Shown: positions 17,464 through 26,795, numbered from the stretch's first letter. The stretch is 64,000 nt of DNA from RHLJ01 sp965222205 (GCA_965222205.1 OZ244932.1:496001-560000), one strand, 5' to 3'. Numbers and translations: made by a program. The notes: a model not told the origin generated them from the sequence alone.

Positions 17464-18876
17464 TTATTTAATCAGCATTAACCTTTTTGTTTCCGAAAAA
17501 GCTCCAGTGTTCAATCGATAAAAATATATCCCGGAAGAAAGATTCGAAGCATCAAAACTAATTTCGTGCAACCCGGAGGTTCTTCGACCATCCACAAGCA
17601 CTGAGATCGTTCTTCCCAAAGCATCAAAAACGGTTAAGGTAACTTCGGTTGGTCGGTTCAACTCAAAAGAGATGGTGGTACTTGGGTTGAAGGGGTTTGG
17701 ATAGTTTTGGTGGAGCCTTATCCCAACCGGGATTTCTTCTGATTCTTCATTTGATACCGGGAGTTTTTTTAGAGAAGTAACAGCGTTTGTTTCTGTATTT
17801 ACTTCAAAAAGCTCATCGGTTGTAAGAACGTAAAGTATTTCAGAATCTGGCTTTTTGTAGAGGCCGGTGATTCTATATTCCAGTTCTGAGATTGGTTCAA
17901 ATGAAGAGCCAAAATCAATGGATTGAAAAATTGCTGTGGAATCTGCTATAATTAAAATGCCAGAATTATAAGTATCAGTTTCAAGAAATTGAAAGTTTCC
18001 AAAGTTATTGGGCAGATCCAAAGTTATCCAAGACTCATTTCTCCCAACATTTTCCGATCTAGAGAGCTTTCGAAAACCATCATGATAGATGGAGTAGACT
18101 ATTGAGGGGTCCGAATCAAACCGAAGTGAAACGATATTTAGGTCTGGGATAATAACATCAAAGGATGAAGCTTTAAGCGTGTCGGAAATACTTCTGGCAT
18201 AATAGATAGAATCAACGGTAGGATGAATAGCCAAAATATCAAAACCAACTTTTACGCTATCAATAAAATCGAAATAAGTTCCGGAGTTGTCCTCATATCC
18301 TTCGAATGCTTCCGGTTCAAAAAATGGCCAATCTTTTGGGTCCATAGGAAGTCGTAGATAAGAGTCGACAGTCTGCGAATAAGCCAAGATGGATTCTTTA
18401 TTACTTTCATGATGTATTCCATTATTGTCCCAATAGATGGCTCTGTTCAAAGGATTTTGTTTTATAACACAGGAAAAATAAAATGGGAAGTATTTATCTG
18501 AAAAGCTTTCTAAGGAGTGATAGCATTCCCAACTAGAGTTATAGATTGCTTTTTTTGGATCGTTATTTAAGAAAATGTAGCTACTTACTCTTGTCCCATC
18601 ATACACGCCCGGGATGCACCACTCACTCCAGCCACTTCGGATTATAGTAGAATCCTTTGAGATTGAAGTATCAAAATGGTAAATGTTATTTTTTTCGCCT
18701 CTGGCAACATAATTGTTATTTGCTTCGCTACACTGAAAAGAAGTTTTCTCATAAATCCTATAAAACAAATGCGTAGTACCTGTTGAATCTTCCATTCCTT
18801 TTAATTCATGAAAGTACTTTTCCTGAGCGGATAGTGTAAGGGGGAAAAGAAAGATCAGGATGAATAATGCTCTCAT
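17464..18876 (-). CDS. T9SS cargo protein, tandem paralogue 3 of 3
   Basis: A 470-aa exported protein. The signal peptide ends P-L-T-L-S-A-Q. A block shared with its two upstream neighbours follows at once: E-K-Y-F-H-E-L-K-G-M-E-D-S-T-G-T-T-H-L-F. The middle (about 45-330) is acidic, strand-rich and different in each copy. The C-terminal third is again nearly identical: I-T-G-L-Y-K-K-P, Y-V-L-T-T-D-E-L-F-E-V-N-T-E-T, then LHQNYPNPFNP and the T9SS sorting domain. The stretch before the sorting domain resembles a last beta-propeller blade. The gene starts 2 bp after the stop of the preceding paralogue. Function is unknown; surface exposure is likely. Confidence 0.8.
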   Translation of the reverse strand: MRALFILIFLFPLTLSAQEKYFHELKGMEDSTGTTHLFYRIYEKTSFQCSEANNNYVARGEKNNIYHFDTSISKDSTIIRSGWSEWCIPGVYDGTRVSSYIFLNNDPKKAIYNSSWECYHSLESFSDKYFPFYFSCVIKQNPLNRAIYWDNNGIHHESNKESILAYSQTVDSYLRLPMDPKDWPFFEPEAFEGYEDNSGTYFDFIDSVKVGFDILAIHPTVDSIYYARSISDTLKASSFDVIIPDLNIVSLRFDSDPSIVYSIYHDGFRKLSRSENVGRNESWITLDLPNNFGNFQFLETDTYNSGILIIADSTAIFQSIDFGSSFEPISELEYRITGLYKKPDSEILYVLTTDELFEVNTETNAVTSLKKLPVSNEESEEIPVGIRLHQNYPNPFNPSTTISFELNRPTEVTLTVFDALGRTISVLVDGRRTSGLHEISFDASNLSSGIYFYRLNTGAFSETKRLMLIK

Positions 18877-18878
18877 GA

Positions 18879-20315
18879 TTATTTAATCAAGGTAAATCTC
18901 TTGGTTTCAGTAAAACTTTCAGTCTCCAAACGATAAAAATAAATCCCGGAAGAAAGATTGGAAGCATCAAAACTAATTTCATGTAGTCCGGAAGTTTTTC
19001 GCTCATTCACTAATATGGAAATGGTTCTTCCCAAAGCGTCAAACACAGTCAGGGTAACTTCGGTTGGCTCGTTCAATTCAAAAGAAATGGCGGTACTTGG
19101 GTTGAATGGATTGGGGTAGTTTTGATGAAGTTTTACTGAACTCGGAATTTCTACTGGTGCTTCGTTTGAAACAGGGAGTTTTCTGAGGGAAGTAACTACT
19201 TTCGTTTCCGTATTTACTTCAAAAAGCTCATCGGTTGTAAGAACGTAAAGTATTTGAGAAGCCGGTTTTTTGTAGAGGCCGGTGATTTGATGATCCATTT
19301 CTGCTATCATTTCAAAAGAAGAACCGAAATTAGAGGACTTAAAAACCATACTGGAATTTGCTATGAAAATGTTACCAGTTCGTTTTGAGTCAGTTGCAAG
19401 ATATTGGAGCTGAGTAAAATCGTTTGGGAGATTCGACTCTATCCAAGAGTCTGTTTTACCAAAATCATCAGATTTCTTCAACAGTAAACGATATGTGTCA
19501 TTTTCAGAAATCTGAACTATTGAATATAAAGTACTGGGATCAGCATCAAATGCAAGTATCCTAAAGTAACCCGGTTCATTAACAAGTTGGAAATCAGCTG
19601 AGTAATACTCGCTGATCATCAACTGTCCAGCGGTATTTCTTGAATAAAAAAGGGAGTCTATAGCAGGGTGTATACTTTCAACTTCATAATCGATACCAAT
19701 AGAATCTATAAGTTGATTTATATCTTCTTCGTTTTCGCCATAATAAATCGATTTTGGTGAAAAAGTGGTGTCATTAATGCTGATTCTAAATGAATGATTT
19801 AATAAAGCTGAGTTGTAATAAATGCTGTCGTTTTTATTGGACAGAGTAAAGGTCGGTTTCCCTAAGAATGAAGTCTGAGATAAAGGGTTAATTTTTATAA
19901 TGCATGCAGAATGTATAAATGTTGATCTGCCCAAATAATCTAATAGTTCACGTTCGGCGCAATCACCGGCACCTTTTTCAATGATCCAAGTATTAGGGTT
20001 ATTCTTGTAGAAACTGTATGAATAGGTTTTTAAATCTCCTCCTAAATTATAGCAACCACCCGAACCACCAGGAGAGTAAAGTAGTACTGAGTCAACCTTG
20101 GCATTGGTATTAAAGTGATATATATCTTGGTCCTCTGAATAATGATTTTCATTTGAGCCTCCGCAGTTAAGCTGATATTCTTCAAATTGGTACATCCGAT
20201 AAAACAAATGCGTAGTCCCGGTAGAATCTTCCATGCCTTTTAGTTCATGGAAGTATCTTTCCTGAGCAGAAAGGGTGAGAGGAAGAAGAAAAAGGATAGT
20301 TAAGATTTTTCTCAT
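18879..20315 (-). CDS. T9SS cargo protein, tandem paralogue 2 of 3
   Basis: A 478-aa exported protein from the same array. The signal peptide ends P-L-T-L-S-A-Q, followed by E-R-Y-F-H-E-L-K-G-M-E-D-S-T-G-T-T-H-L-F-like sequence shared with both neighbours. The variable core has its own Cys pairs (for example the G-G-S-G-G-C and G-A-G-D-C-A-E stretches). The conserved end starts at I-T-G-L-Y-K-K-P and contains LHQNYPNPFNP with a final T-K-R-F-T-L-I-K. Both junctions in the array leave only 2 bp between stop and ATG, with the same TCATG context, as expected for recent tandem duplication. Beyond secretion and probable surface anchoring, the role is unknown. Confidence 0.8.
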   Translation of the reverse strand: MRKILTILFLLPLTLSAQERYFHELKGMEDSTGTTHLFYRMYQFEEYQLNCGGSNENHYSEDQDIYHFNTNAKVDSVLLYSPGGSGGCYNLGGDLKTYSYSFYKNNPNTWIIEKGAGDCAERELLDYLGRSTFIHSACIIKINPLSQTSFLGKPTFTLSNKNDSIYYNSALLNHSFRISINDTTFSPKSIYYGENEEDINQLIDSIGIDYEVESIHPAIDSLFYSRNTAGQLMISEYYSADFQLVNEPGYFRILAFDADPSTLYSIVQISENDTYRLLLKKSDDFGKTDSWIESNLPNDFTQLQYLATDSKRTGNIFIANSSMVFKSSNFGSSFEMIAEMDHQITGLYKKPASQILYVLTTDELFEVNTETKVVTSLRKLPVSNEAPVEIPSSVKLHQNYPNPFNPSTAISFELNEPTEVTLTVFDALGRTISILVNERKTSGLHEISFDASNLSSGIYFYRLETESFTETKRFTLIK

Positions 20316-20317
20316 GA

Positions 20318-21736
20318 CTATTTGATTAGTGTAAATCTCTTGGTTTTAGTAAATCGATCAGTTTCTAATCTATAGAAATATATCCCGGAAGAAAGATTTG
20401 AAGCATCAAACCTAACTTCATGTAATCCGGTTGTTTTTCTTTCATCCATCAATACAGAAATGGTTCTTCCAAGTGCATCAAAGACAATCAGCCTAACTTC
20501 TTCAGGCTGGTTCAACTCAAAAGAGATAGTAGTACTTGGATTGAAGGGATTAGGGTAGTTTTGGTGGAGTTTGATTCCAACCGGAATCTCTTCCGGCTCT
20601 TCATTAGATACCGGGAGTTTCTTGAGGGAAATAGTTTCCTTTGTTTCTGTATTTACTTCATAAAGTTCATCAGTTGTAAGCACGTAAAGAATATCCGAAT
20701 TTGGCTTTTTGTAGAGGCCTTTTATTTGATAGGGTAATGAAAGCATAAAATCTGAAGTCTCACCAAATTGTTCGGCATAGAATAAAGAATCTTTATTAGA
20801 GGAATAATAAGAACCCGAGAAGGAATCATTGATCGAGAAATGGAAATCTTCCGAATTACCGGATAATTCAGTTACGGACCATTCGGAAGCAACTTTTTTA
20901 ACTAAAAATACAGTTTTTATAAAATTGGCTTTAAAAACCATATAAAAGCTACTTGAATCCATATCAAAAATAGTTGGCTCAATATTTAGATATTCTCCTA
21001 AAGCCCAAATATCAAACGGTGATTTGGCAATAGGTGAAAAAGTTTTCCCAAAATCTTTTGACAGGACTATACTGGAATCTTTTATTCCCACATAAACGCC
21101 ATTAGAAAAAGGATTAGCTCCGGTTACAGTAAAATCAATAAGTAAAGAGTCTGGAATGTCTCGAAAATAAGAGTAGTCCCATGAAGAATCATCCAATGAG
21201 AAATAAAATGATTTCCCTAGCTTTTCTTCCCAGGTTTTGCGTTTGGCAACTAACTCATAAATGGGAGTAGTAAGTATCAGTTTTTGATGAATTGGCTCAA
21301 AAAAAAGACCATTAGGATTTCCGAGACCAAGATCAATTGTTGTTTCAGAGTTGATTACCAAATAATTGTATAAACTTAAACCGCCTCCACCTGATCGGAT
21401 AAAAATAACAGAGTCAGGATCCAAATTAGGGAATATAAACTGGTCTATCTCTGAACTGCTATGTATGCAGTCAATTCTGACTCCTATTCCAGCACTGAAC
21501 CGTTTCTTTTCCTCTTTAGTGAAGGTATCGAATTGATAAATCGAATTGTCAATTGCGGTATAAGGAGAAGTTGGTGTATCTATATAAGAGCAAGAACTTT
21601 GTTTGCTTTCATAAATCCTATAAAACAAATGAGTCGTCCCGGTAGAATCTTCCATTCCCCTTAATTCATGGAAGTACTTTTCCTGTGCAGGGAGTAAGGC
21701 TGGAAAAAGAAAGATCAGGATAAGAAGCTTTTTCAT
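20318..21736 (-). CDS. T9SS cargo protein, tandem paralogue 1 of 3 (promoter-proximal)
   Basis: A 472-aa exported protein, first gene of the array and therefore next to the promoter. The signal peptide ends L-L-P-A-Q, followed by E-K-Y-F-H-E-L-R-G-M-E-D-S-T-G-T-T. The core is more diverged from copies 2 and 3 than they are from each other. It contains V-L-S-K-D-F-G-K-T-F-S-P, like the 'sortilin/Asp-box' strand signature of propeller proteins; copies 2 and 3 carry related F-G-S-S-F-E phrases. The end matches the family, with LHQNYPNPFNP and T-K-R-F-T-L-I-K. The gene is divergent from the rRNA methyltransferase gene, with a 94-bp shared promoter region. Confidence 0.8.
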   Translation of the reverse strand: MKKLLILIFLFPALLPAQEKYFHELRGMEDSTGTTHLFYRIYESKQSSCSYIDTPTSPYTAIDNSIYQFDTFTKEEKKRFSAGIGVRIDCIHSSSEIDQFIFPNLDPDSVIFIRSGGGGLSLYNYLVINSETTIDLGLGNPNGLFFEPIHQKLILTTPIYELVAKRKTWEEKLGKSFYFSLDDSSWDYSYFRDIPDSLLIDFTVTGANPFSNGVYVGIKDSSIVLSKDFGKTFSPIAKSPFDIWALGEYLNIEPTIFDMDSSSFYMVFKANFIKTVFLVKKVASEWSVTELSGNSEDFHFSINDSFSGSYYSSNKDSLFYAEQFGETSDFMLSLPYQIKGLYKKPNSDILYVLTTDELYEVNTETKETISLKKLPVSNEEPEEIPVGIKLHQNYPNPFNPSTTISFELNQPEEVRLIVFDALGRTISVLMDERKTTGLHEVRFDASNLSSGIYFYRLETDRFTKTKRFTLIK

Positions 21737-21830
21737 AACAGCAGGCTCTTGGTTTACCTGAACATACTAAACCGTATTCACGAAGTCATATTAACTTTCG
21801 TTCTCTACGTTAAAGTTGATATTATTGGGC

Positions 21831-23003
21831 ATGAGCCGATTTCATTCTTACTTAAATTCTTCCGTGCGGATTCTTTCAGAATATGATGGGAATTCTCCAT
21901 TTTTTTTGTTTATCAAGAAGTTCTTCTCCAAACATAAAAAATACGGCTCCAGAGATCGTCGACTTATTTCTGATTACTGCTATCAGTACTTTCGGATTGG
22001 TAATGCTTTTTCGGATAAAGAACTCTCAGAGCGAATTTTGATCGGACGGTTTTTATGCTCAACTGATCCTAATCGTATGCTCGAGATTCACAGACCTGAG
22101 TGGAATGAAGTAGCTGAGTTGAGCCTGACAGAAAAACTAGAGATGTTGAAAACAGAACCCAACGATGTATTCTCAAAACTATTTCCGTGGGAAAAAGAAC
22201 TCAGCCCGGAGATTAGTTTTGAAGCTTTTACCTCATCTCATTTTATACAACCGAATGTATTTCTACGGGTTCGACCCAATCAAAAAGAAATGGTACAGCA
22301 GAAGCTGAATGAATCAGATATTTCATTCAAAGAAATTAAGCCGACTACTTTTTCGGTGGAGGCTACCTCTAAAGTGGATCGTGCTCTTCAAATTGACTCA
22401 GAGGTTGTAATACAGGACTTGAGCTCTCAGTGTGTAGGAGAGTATTTATCAGGAGTTATGGATGTTGATAATTTAAAAGTGTGGGATTGCTGTGCCGGGA
22501 GTGGAGGGAAGTCCATAATGGCATACGATATTAATCCAAAGATCCGGTTAACGGTTTCTGATGTGCGAGAGAACATTCTTATTAACCTGAAAAAGAGATT
22601 CGATGCAGCTGGAATCAAAAGTTATAAGAGCTTTCAACTTGATTTAAGTAACGCTCAATCTGTTCCGGATTCACCTTTCGATGTAATCATTGCGGATGTG
22701 CCTTGCACCGGAAGTGGTACCTGGGGGAGAACCCCGGAACAACTAACTTATTTCAAAACTTCAAAAATTCAGGAATACGTCGATCTTCAAAGAACAATTG
22801 TTTCGAACGCGATTTCACATTTAAAGCCAGGGGGATATTTAGTGTATATCACCTGTTCAGTTTTTAAAAAAGAAAACGAAAACAATGTAGAGTATTTGGT
22901 CAACGAGCTAGGTATGGAAGAAGTAGATAGTGGCTTGCTAAAAGGCTACGATCAAAAAGCAGACTCAATGTTTGTTTCGGTGGTAAAAAGAGCTGATAGC
23001 TAA
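21831..23003 (+). CDS. RsmB/NOP2-type RNA (cytosine-5) methyltransferase
   Basis: SAM-dependent m5C methyltransferase, probably acting on 16S rRNA. The ATG at 21831 (390 aa) is chosen over an in-frame TTG five codons upstream. An N-terminal NusB-like/RNA-binding region (1-190) precedes the catalytic domain. This has SAM motif I W-D-C-C-A-G-S-G-G-K-S (about 218-228), motif IV A-D-V-P-C-T-G-S-G-T-W-G-R (with Cys292, product release) and motif VI Y-I-T-C-S-V (Cys342, the nucleophile). Both cysteines expected for the m5C mechanism are there. Which rRNA site it modifies cannot be told from sequence. It is divergent from the T9SS array and unrelated to it. Confidence 0.9.
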   Translation: MSRFHSYLNSSVRILSEYDGNSPFFLFIKKFFSKHKKYGSRDRRLISDYCYQYFRIGNAFSDKELSERILIGRFLCSTDPNRMLEIHRPEWNEVAELSLTEKLEMLKTEPNDVFSKLFPWEKELSPEISFEAFTSSHFIQPNVFLRVRPNQKEMVQQKLNESDISFKEIKPTTFSVEATSKVDRALQIDSEVVIQDLSSQCVGEYLSGVMDVDNLKVWDCCAGSGGKSIMAYDINPKIRLTVSDVRENILINLKKRFDAAGIKSYKSFQLDLSNAQSVPDSPFDVIIADVPCTGSGTWGRTPEQLTYFKTSKIQEYVDLQRTIVSNAISHLKPGGYLVYITCSVFKKENENNVEYLVNELGMEEVDSGLLKGYDQKADSMFVSVVKRADS

Positions 23004-23042
23004 AAGCTTGCAACTAAAATACTATCTCACCCTCAACTTTAA

Positions 23043-23050
23043 TATCTTTG
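23043..23050 (+). promoter_or_regulatory. Possible -7 element upstream of gatB
   Basis: TATCTTTG matches TAnnTTTG exactly and lies 33 bp before the gatB ATG, but no TTG is found at the expected distance upstream. Weak evidence. Confidence 0.25.
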
Positions 23051-23083
23051 TGGTCTTTAACTCACGACAGAAACATTTACTGA

Positions 23084-24532
23084 ATGAGCACGATTGCGCA
23101 CGAACGTTTTGAGGCCGTTATTGGTCTCGAAGTACACGCCCAGCTATTAACAAAAAGTAAGGCTTTTGCCCCTGTGGCTGCCATTTATGGTGAAGCACCA
23201 AATACCCAGGTTACTCCGCTTTGTTTGGGGCATCCCGGAACTCTTCCCGTTATTAATGAAAACCTCGTTCGTTACATCATTAAGATGGGACTGGCAACGA
23301 ATTGCGGGGTTGCTCCGAAATCTATTTTTGCACGGAAAAATTATTTTTACCCGGATTTACCTAAAGGATATCAGATTTCTCAGTTTGATACTCCAATTTG
23401 TCATGATGGATATTTGGATATCGAACTGGAAGACTACGAAAAAAGAATTGGTATCACTCGAATTCACATGGAGGAAGACGCCGGGAAGTCGATTCACGAT
23501 CAAGACCCTTACAATACACTGGTGGATTTGAATCGCGCTGGAACCCCCTTGATTGAGATTGTATCGGAGCCGGATTTACGAACTCCACAGGAAGCCTATG
23601 CCTACCTCACCAAAATCAAGCAGATCGTACAGTATCTGGAGATTTGCGATGGAAATATGGAAGAAGGAAGTCTTCGTTGTGATGCGAACGTTTCAGTTCG
23701 TCCTCGTGGACGGGAGAAATTCGGGACAAGAACTGAGCTTAAGAATATGAACTCCTTCCGCAACGTGGAAAAAGCGATCGAATACGAAATCTACCGTCAG
23801 ATTGAATTGATTGAAGGTGGGGGCGAAGTGGTGCAACAAACACGACTTTGGGATACATCCAAAATGCAATCCCGCCCAATGCGATCTAAGGAAGAGGCGC
23901 ACGACTACAGGTATTTCCCTGAGCCGGATTTACCCCCAATTATCGTGACTTCAGAGATGCTAGATGAGATAAAAGCTGAATTACCAGAACTGGCTGATGT
24001 TCGCCAAAAGCGGTTTGCGAAAGAATATGGAATGAGTGAAGTGGATGCAGTAACGATTACCGAAAGCCGATATCTGGCTGATTATTTTGAGTCAGTCGCT
24101 GAATATTCTGGTAATCCTAAAGCAGCTTCTAATATGGTTTTGAGTGAAGTACTTCGTGTTCTGAATGAGCAGAGTATCGATATTGGGGAGTTTTCTATCA
24201 CTCCACAAAAGCTATCGGAACTGATCAAGCTGAAAGAAGAAGATAAAATCAACTCTTCGGCTATGCAGACTATTTTTAATGAAATGCTGAACTCAGAAAA
24301 ATCACCTGAAGAGTTAGCAAAAGAAATGAACCTAATCCAGGTGTCTGACAGTGGTTTCCTTGAAGAATTGGTAGATGAAATCATCGCAAAAAATCCGGAT
24401 GAAGTTCAGCGCTATAAAGATGGTAAAAAACAATTAATGGGCTTTTTTGTCGGTCAGGCAATGAAAGCATCAAAAGGAAAAGCTAATCCAAAAATGGTAA
24501 CCCAGATGGTTTCCAAAAAACTTGAAGGGTAG
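23084..24532 (+). CDS. gatB: Aspartyl/glutamyl-tRNA amidotransferase subunit B
   Basis: GatB is the kinase and tRNA-recognition subunit of GatCAB, which converts Glu-tRNA(Gln) and/or Asp-tRNA(Asn) to the amidated forms. At 482 aa it is full length. Diagnostic motifs are V-I-G-L-E-V-H-A-Q-L (residues 13-22), K-N-Y-F-Y-P-D-L-P-K-G-Y-Q-I-S-Q (about 86-101), H-M-E-E-D-A-G-K-S and D-Y-R-Y-F-P-E-P-D-L-P-P. The C-terminal YqeY-like tail ends G-Q-A-M-K-A-S-K-G-K-A-N-P. gatA and gatC are not in the window, so the complex is encoded at dispersed loci. The next gene begins 10 bp after the stop, suggesting cotranscription. Confidence 0.97.
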   Translation: MSTIAHERFEAVIGLEVHAQLLTKSKAFAPVAAIYGEAPNTQVTPLCLGHPGTLPVINENLVRYIIKMGLATNCGVAPKSIFARKNYFYPDLPKGYQISQFDTPICHDGYLDIELEDYEKRIGITRIHMEEDAGKSIHDQDPYNTLVDLNRAGTPLIEIVSEPDLRTPQEAYAYLTKIKQIVQYLEICDGNMEEGSLRCDANVSVRPRGREKFGTRTELKNMNSFRNVEKAIEYEIYRQIELIEGGGEVVQQTRLWDTSKMQSRPMRSKEEAHDYRYFPEPDLPPIIVTSEMLDEIKAELPELADVRQKRFAKEYGMSEVDAVTITESRYLADYFESVAEYSGNPKAASNMVLSEVLRVLNEQSIDIGEFSITPQKLSELIKLKEEDKINSSAMQTIFNEMLNSEKSPEELAKEMNLIQVSDSGFLEELVDEIIAKNPDEVQRYKDGKKQLMGFFVGQAMKASKGKANPKMVTQMVSKKLEG

Positions 24533-24542
24533 TAAAAGAAAT

Positions 24543-25898
24543 ATGAGACAATTTATCTGGACCACAATTATCGCCGTGATGTTTGGAACGGCGTGCTCAG
24601 CAGAGCAGGAAAAACAGGCTGAGCCAACCTACTTTTCGGCGCAATTCACAGTAGCTGATTCTGTTGATCAAACCGGAGATTATTCAGGCTTCCGGATCCT
24701 GGTATTTAACCGGGCAAATGCATCGGCTGCTGCCGACACTGTATTTTATGGAGTGACTGATACCACAGGTTTTGTTGAGGGTGTTTTTACTCTGGAATCT
24801 GAGGGAGCTTTTCCTGCACAGATTACCAGAAATGGAGTTAATCTGGGTTCTTTTCGAGTACTACTAGCCTGGGGAGATACTGTAAAGGTTGAAGGAGAAT
24901 TCCCCGATCTTGAGAGCACTTATACCGTTGATTCCAGGGAAGCCCATGCAATGAAACAATATGAGCGGGTGAATTCCGGCCATTTGAGAGCGGAGAGATT
25001 TATAATAGCCGGTCAGGTAGCTGATTCACTAATTCCTGTAGAATTGCAGAAATGGGTGGATTTATATTGGGGAGTTCATAACGACCAAAAAGGAACCTTT
25101 GCTTCAAAGTTTGCTCTTGAGAGCATGGTTGATTTGTTAAACCGATATGATCAGCCACAGATGTTTGAGAAACTGAATCAATCTTTTGAGGAAGAACTCG
25201 CGTTTGGTCTGGCAATTACCAGGGGTAAAAATTATGTAGCTGGTCAAAAAGGATTGGAGGCAACGGTAGCCTATCTGGATTCTGTTAAAAGCCTCACTCG
25301 TGAAGAAAGCATTCACCGGGCTATCGAAAAATCAATAATCAAGCTTCATTATGATAGTGCACGGGTAGAAGAAGCACGTGAATTGTTCTCAGACTATGAA
25401 TCTGAGTACATCAAAGAAGGAGAGGAAGCTCCTTTTTGGTATAAAAACATGCGTTTTGAGTTGAATTATCTGGCTCCCGGTATGGCGCTTCCTGCATTCA
25501 AAATTGAAACTACCGCTGGCGATACTGTAAGTAACGAAAGCATGCTGGGCACTGCCTATGTACTGGAGTTTACCTTGATGGCGAATCAGCTTTACCAGCA
25601 GCAATATGACGAAGCAACGGTAATTTACCAGCTGTATAATCCTCAGGGCTTGGAATATCTCACAATACCTTTCGATCAAAGCACTAATACGATTATCGCC
25701 TTTTTTCAGGAAAGGGATCGGTATTGGGAACTGGCCGAGCCGCCATCATTTAATAAACAGGATTTTGTAGAAGACTTTAATGTTCAATATTTCCCCACCC
25801 GAATTTTGGTGGATAAACAAGGAAATATCGTACGGAAATATGTGGGAGAGGAATTTGAGGATATGATTCCTTCAATTACTCGAACTCTAACTAACTAA
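24543..25898 (+). CDS. Thioredoxin-fold lipoprotein lacking CxxC
   Basis: A 451-aa lipoprotein (lipobox G-T-A-C, Cys18). The ATG at 24543 is chosen because the longer reading overlaps gatB. The architecture matches Bacteroidota TlpA/ResA-like lipoproteins with an N-terminal DUF4369-like beta domain (about 25-130: T-T-G-F-V-E-G-V-F, L-L-A-W-G-D-T-V-K-V-E-G-E-F). A helical middle follows, then a C-terminal thioredoxin fold (about 320-451: P-A-F-K-I-E-T-T-A-G-D-T-V, F-P-T-R-I-L-V-D-K-Q-G-N-I-V-R-K). Where TlpA proteins carry C-x-x-C after the first strand, this one reads L-E-F-T-L-M-A-N-Q-L-Y, without cysteine. It is therefore unlikely to be a redox protein and may be a binding or scaffold domain. 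It sits between gatB and tpiA, probably in one operon. Confidence 0.82.
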   Translation: MRQFIWTTIIAVMFGTACSAEQEKQAEPTYFSAQFTVADSVDQTGDYSGFRILVFNRANASAAADTVFYGVTDTTGFVEGVFTLESEGAFPAQITRNGVNLGSFRVLLAWGDTVKVEGEFPDLESTYTVDSREAHAMKQYERVNSGHLRAERFIIAGQVADSLIPVELQKWVDLYWGVHNDQKGTFASKFALESMVDLLNRYDQPQMFEKLNQSFEEELAFGLAITRGKNYVAGQKGLEATVAYLDSVKSLTREESIHRAIEKSIIKLHYDSARVEEARELFSDYESEYIKEGEEAPFWYKNMRFELNYLAPGMALPAFKIETTAGDTVSNESMLGTAYVLEFTLMANQLYQQQYDEATVIYQLYNPQGLEYLTIPFDQSTNTIIAFFQERDRYWELAEPPSFNKQDFVEDFNVQYFPTRILVDKQGNIVRKYVGEEFEDMIPSITRTLTN

Positions 25899-25909
25899 AC
25901 AGGTCAATT

Positions 25910-26677
25910 ATGCGCCGATTTTTAATAGCCGGAAACTGGAAAATGAATTGCGGACCTTCAGATGCCGCAGAGCTTTTGGAAGCTTTGAAAGAACATAAAG
26001 CAGAAGTTTCTGAAGATGTGGATGTATTAGTTTGTCCACCTTTTGTTTCTTTGTCAATGTCAGTGACGTATTTGCACGATACAGATATCCAGGTTGGTGC
26101 ACAGAATATTCACTTTGAGGATAACGGAGCTTACACCGGCGAAGTGAGTGCTACAATGCTCACCGAAGCGGGATGTGCTTACGTTATTATCGGGCACTCC
26201 GAGCGACGTCAATATTTTGGTGAAACGGATGAATCTGTGAATAAGAAAACGCACAAAGCTATCGATCATAACCTTGGACCTGTTGTTTGTGTAGGTGAAT
26301 CTCTTGATCAAAGAAAGCAAGGCGTACATTTTGATTTAGTGAAGGATCAGGTTACTGCAGCCTTTTCAGGAATTAGTGAGGTAGCTGCTTTGGATATAGT
26401 CATCGCTTATGAACCTATCTGGGCAATTGGAACCGGCGAAACCGCTTCACCGGAACAAGCTCAGGAAATGCATGCTCATCTTCGCTCAGTATTAGTAGAT
26501 TTATATGATGAAGAAACTGCTGAAGGAATTCGAATTCTTTATGGCGGAAGCATGAAGCCTGGCAATGCAGAAGAATTGTTAAGCCAGAAAGATGTAGACG
26601 GCGGTTTGATAGGTGGAGCTAGTTTAGATGCTGATAGTTTTGCCCAAATCATCACTATCGCGGAGAAATTGTCGTAA
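25910..26677 (+). CDS. tpiA: Triosephosphate isomerase
   Basis: Interconverts dihydroxyacetone phosphate and glyceraldehyde 3-phosphate in glycolysis and gluconeogenesis. At 255 aa it has the usual TIM-barrel length. The catalytic residues are visible: Lys11 in G-N-W-K-M-N, His96 in I-I-G-H-S-E-R-R, and Glu168 in A-Y-E-P-I-W-A-I-G-T-G, which is followed by loop 6. The phosphate loop I-L-Y-G-G-S-M-K is present. It follows the lipoprotein gene by 11 bp. A REP-like hairpin pair fills the gap to purD. Confidence 0.98.
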   Translation: MRRFLIAGNWKMNCGPSDAAELLEALKEHKAEVSEDVDVLVCPPFVSLSMSVTYLHDTDIQVGAQNIHFEDNGAYTGEVSATMLTEAGCAYVIIGHSERRQYFGETDESVNKKTHKAIDHNLGPVVCVGESLDQRKQGVHFDLVKDQVTAAFSGISEVAALDIVIAYEPIWAIGTGETASPEQAQEMHAHLRSVLVDLYDEETAEGIRILYGGSMKPGNAEELLSQKDVDGGLIGGASLDADSFAQIITIAEKLS

Positions 26678-26697
26678 TTAAATTTTAAAACAAGGTT

Positions 26698-26724
26698 GTC
26701 ACCCTGAACTTGATTCAGGGTCTG
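26698..26724 (+). repeat. REP-like hairpin, copy 1
   Basis: A 27-bp unit bounded by GTC and CTG. Arms ACCCTGAA and TTCAGGGT pair perfectly around the loop CTTGA. It lies in the tpiA-purD gap, 44 bp before an inverted copy, the head-to-head pairing seen in REP elements. See copies at 26769 and 29931. Confidence 0.8.
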
Positions 26725-26768
26725 TTAGGGTAGAGAGCTAGTAGCTAACTCTTTCTTTCCACGCCTCA

Positions 26769-26795
26769 CAGATTCTGAAATGAATTCAGAATGAC
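26769..26795 (-). repeat. REP-like hairpin, copy 2 (inverted)
   Basis: Read on the minus strand, the same GTC...CTG frame with arms ATTCTGAA and TTCAGAAT around loop TTCAT. Relative to copy 1, two arm positions have changed on both sides so that pairing is kept. It ends 15 bp before the purD ATG. Confidence 0.8.

Noticed and set aside
26698..26795. CRISPR-like or riboswitch interpretation of the repeat pair before purD
   Set aside because: Only two inverted hairpins with no spacer array, and no purine-aptamer core sequence; REP-like elements explain it.
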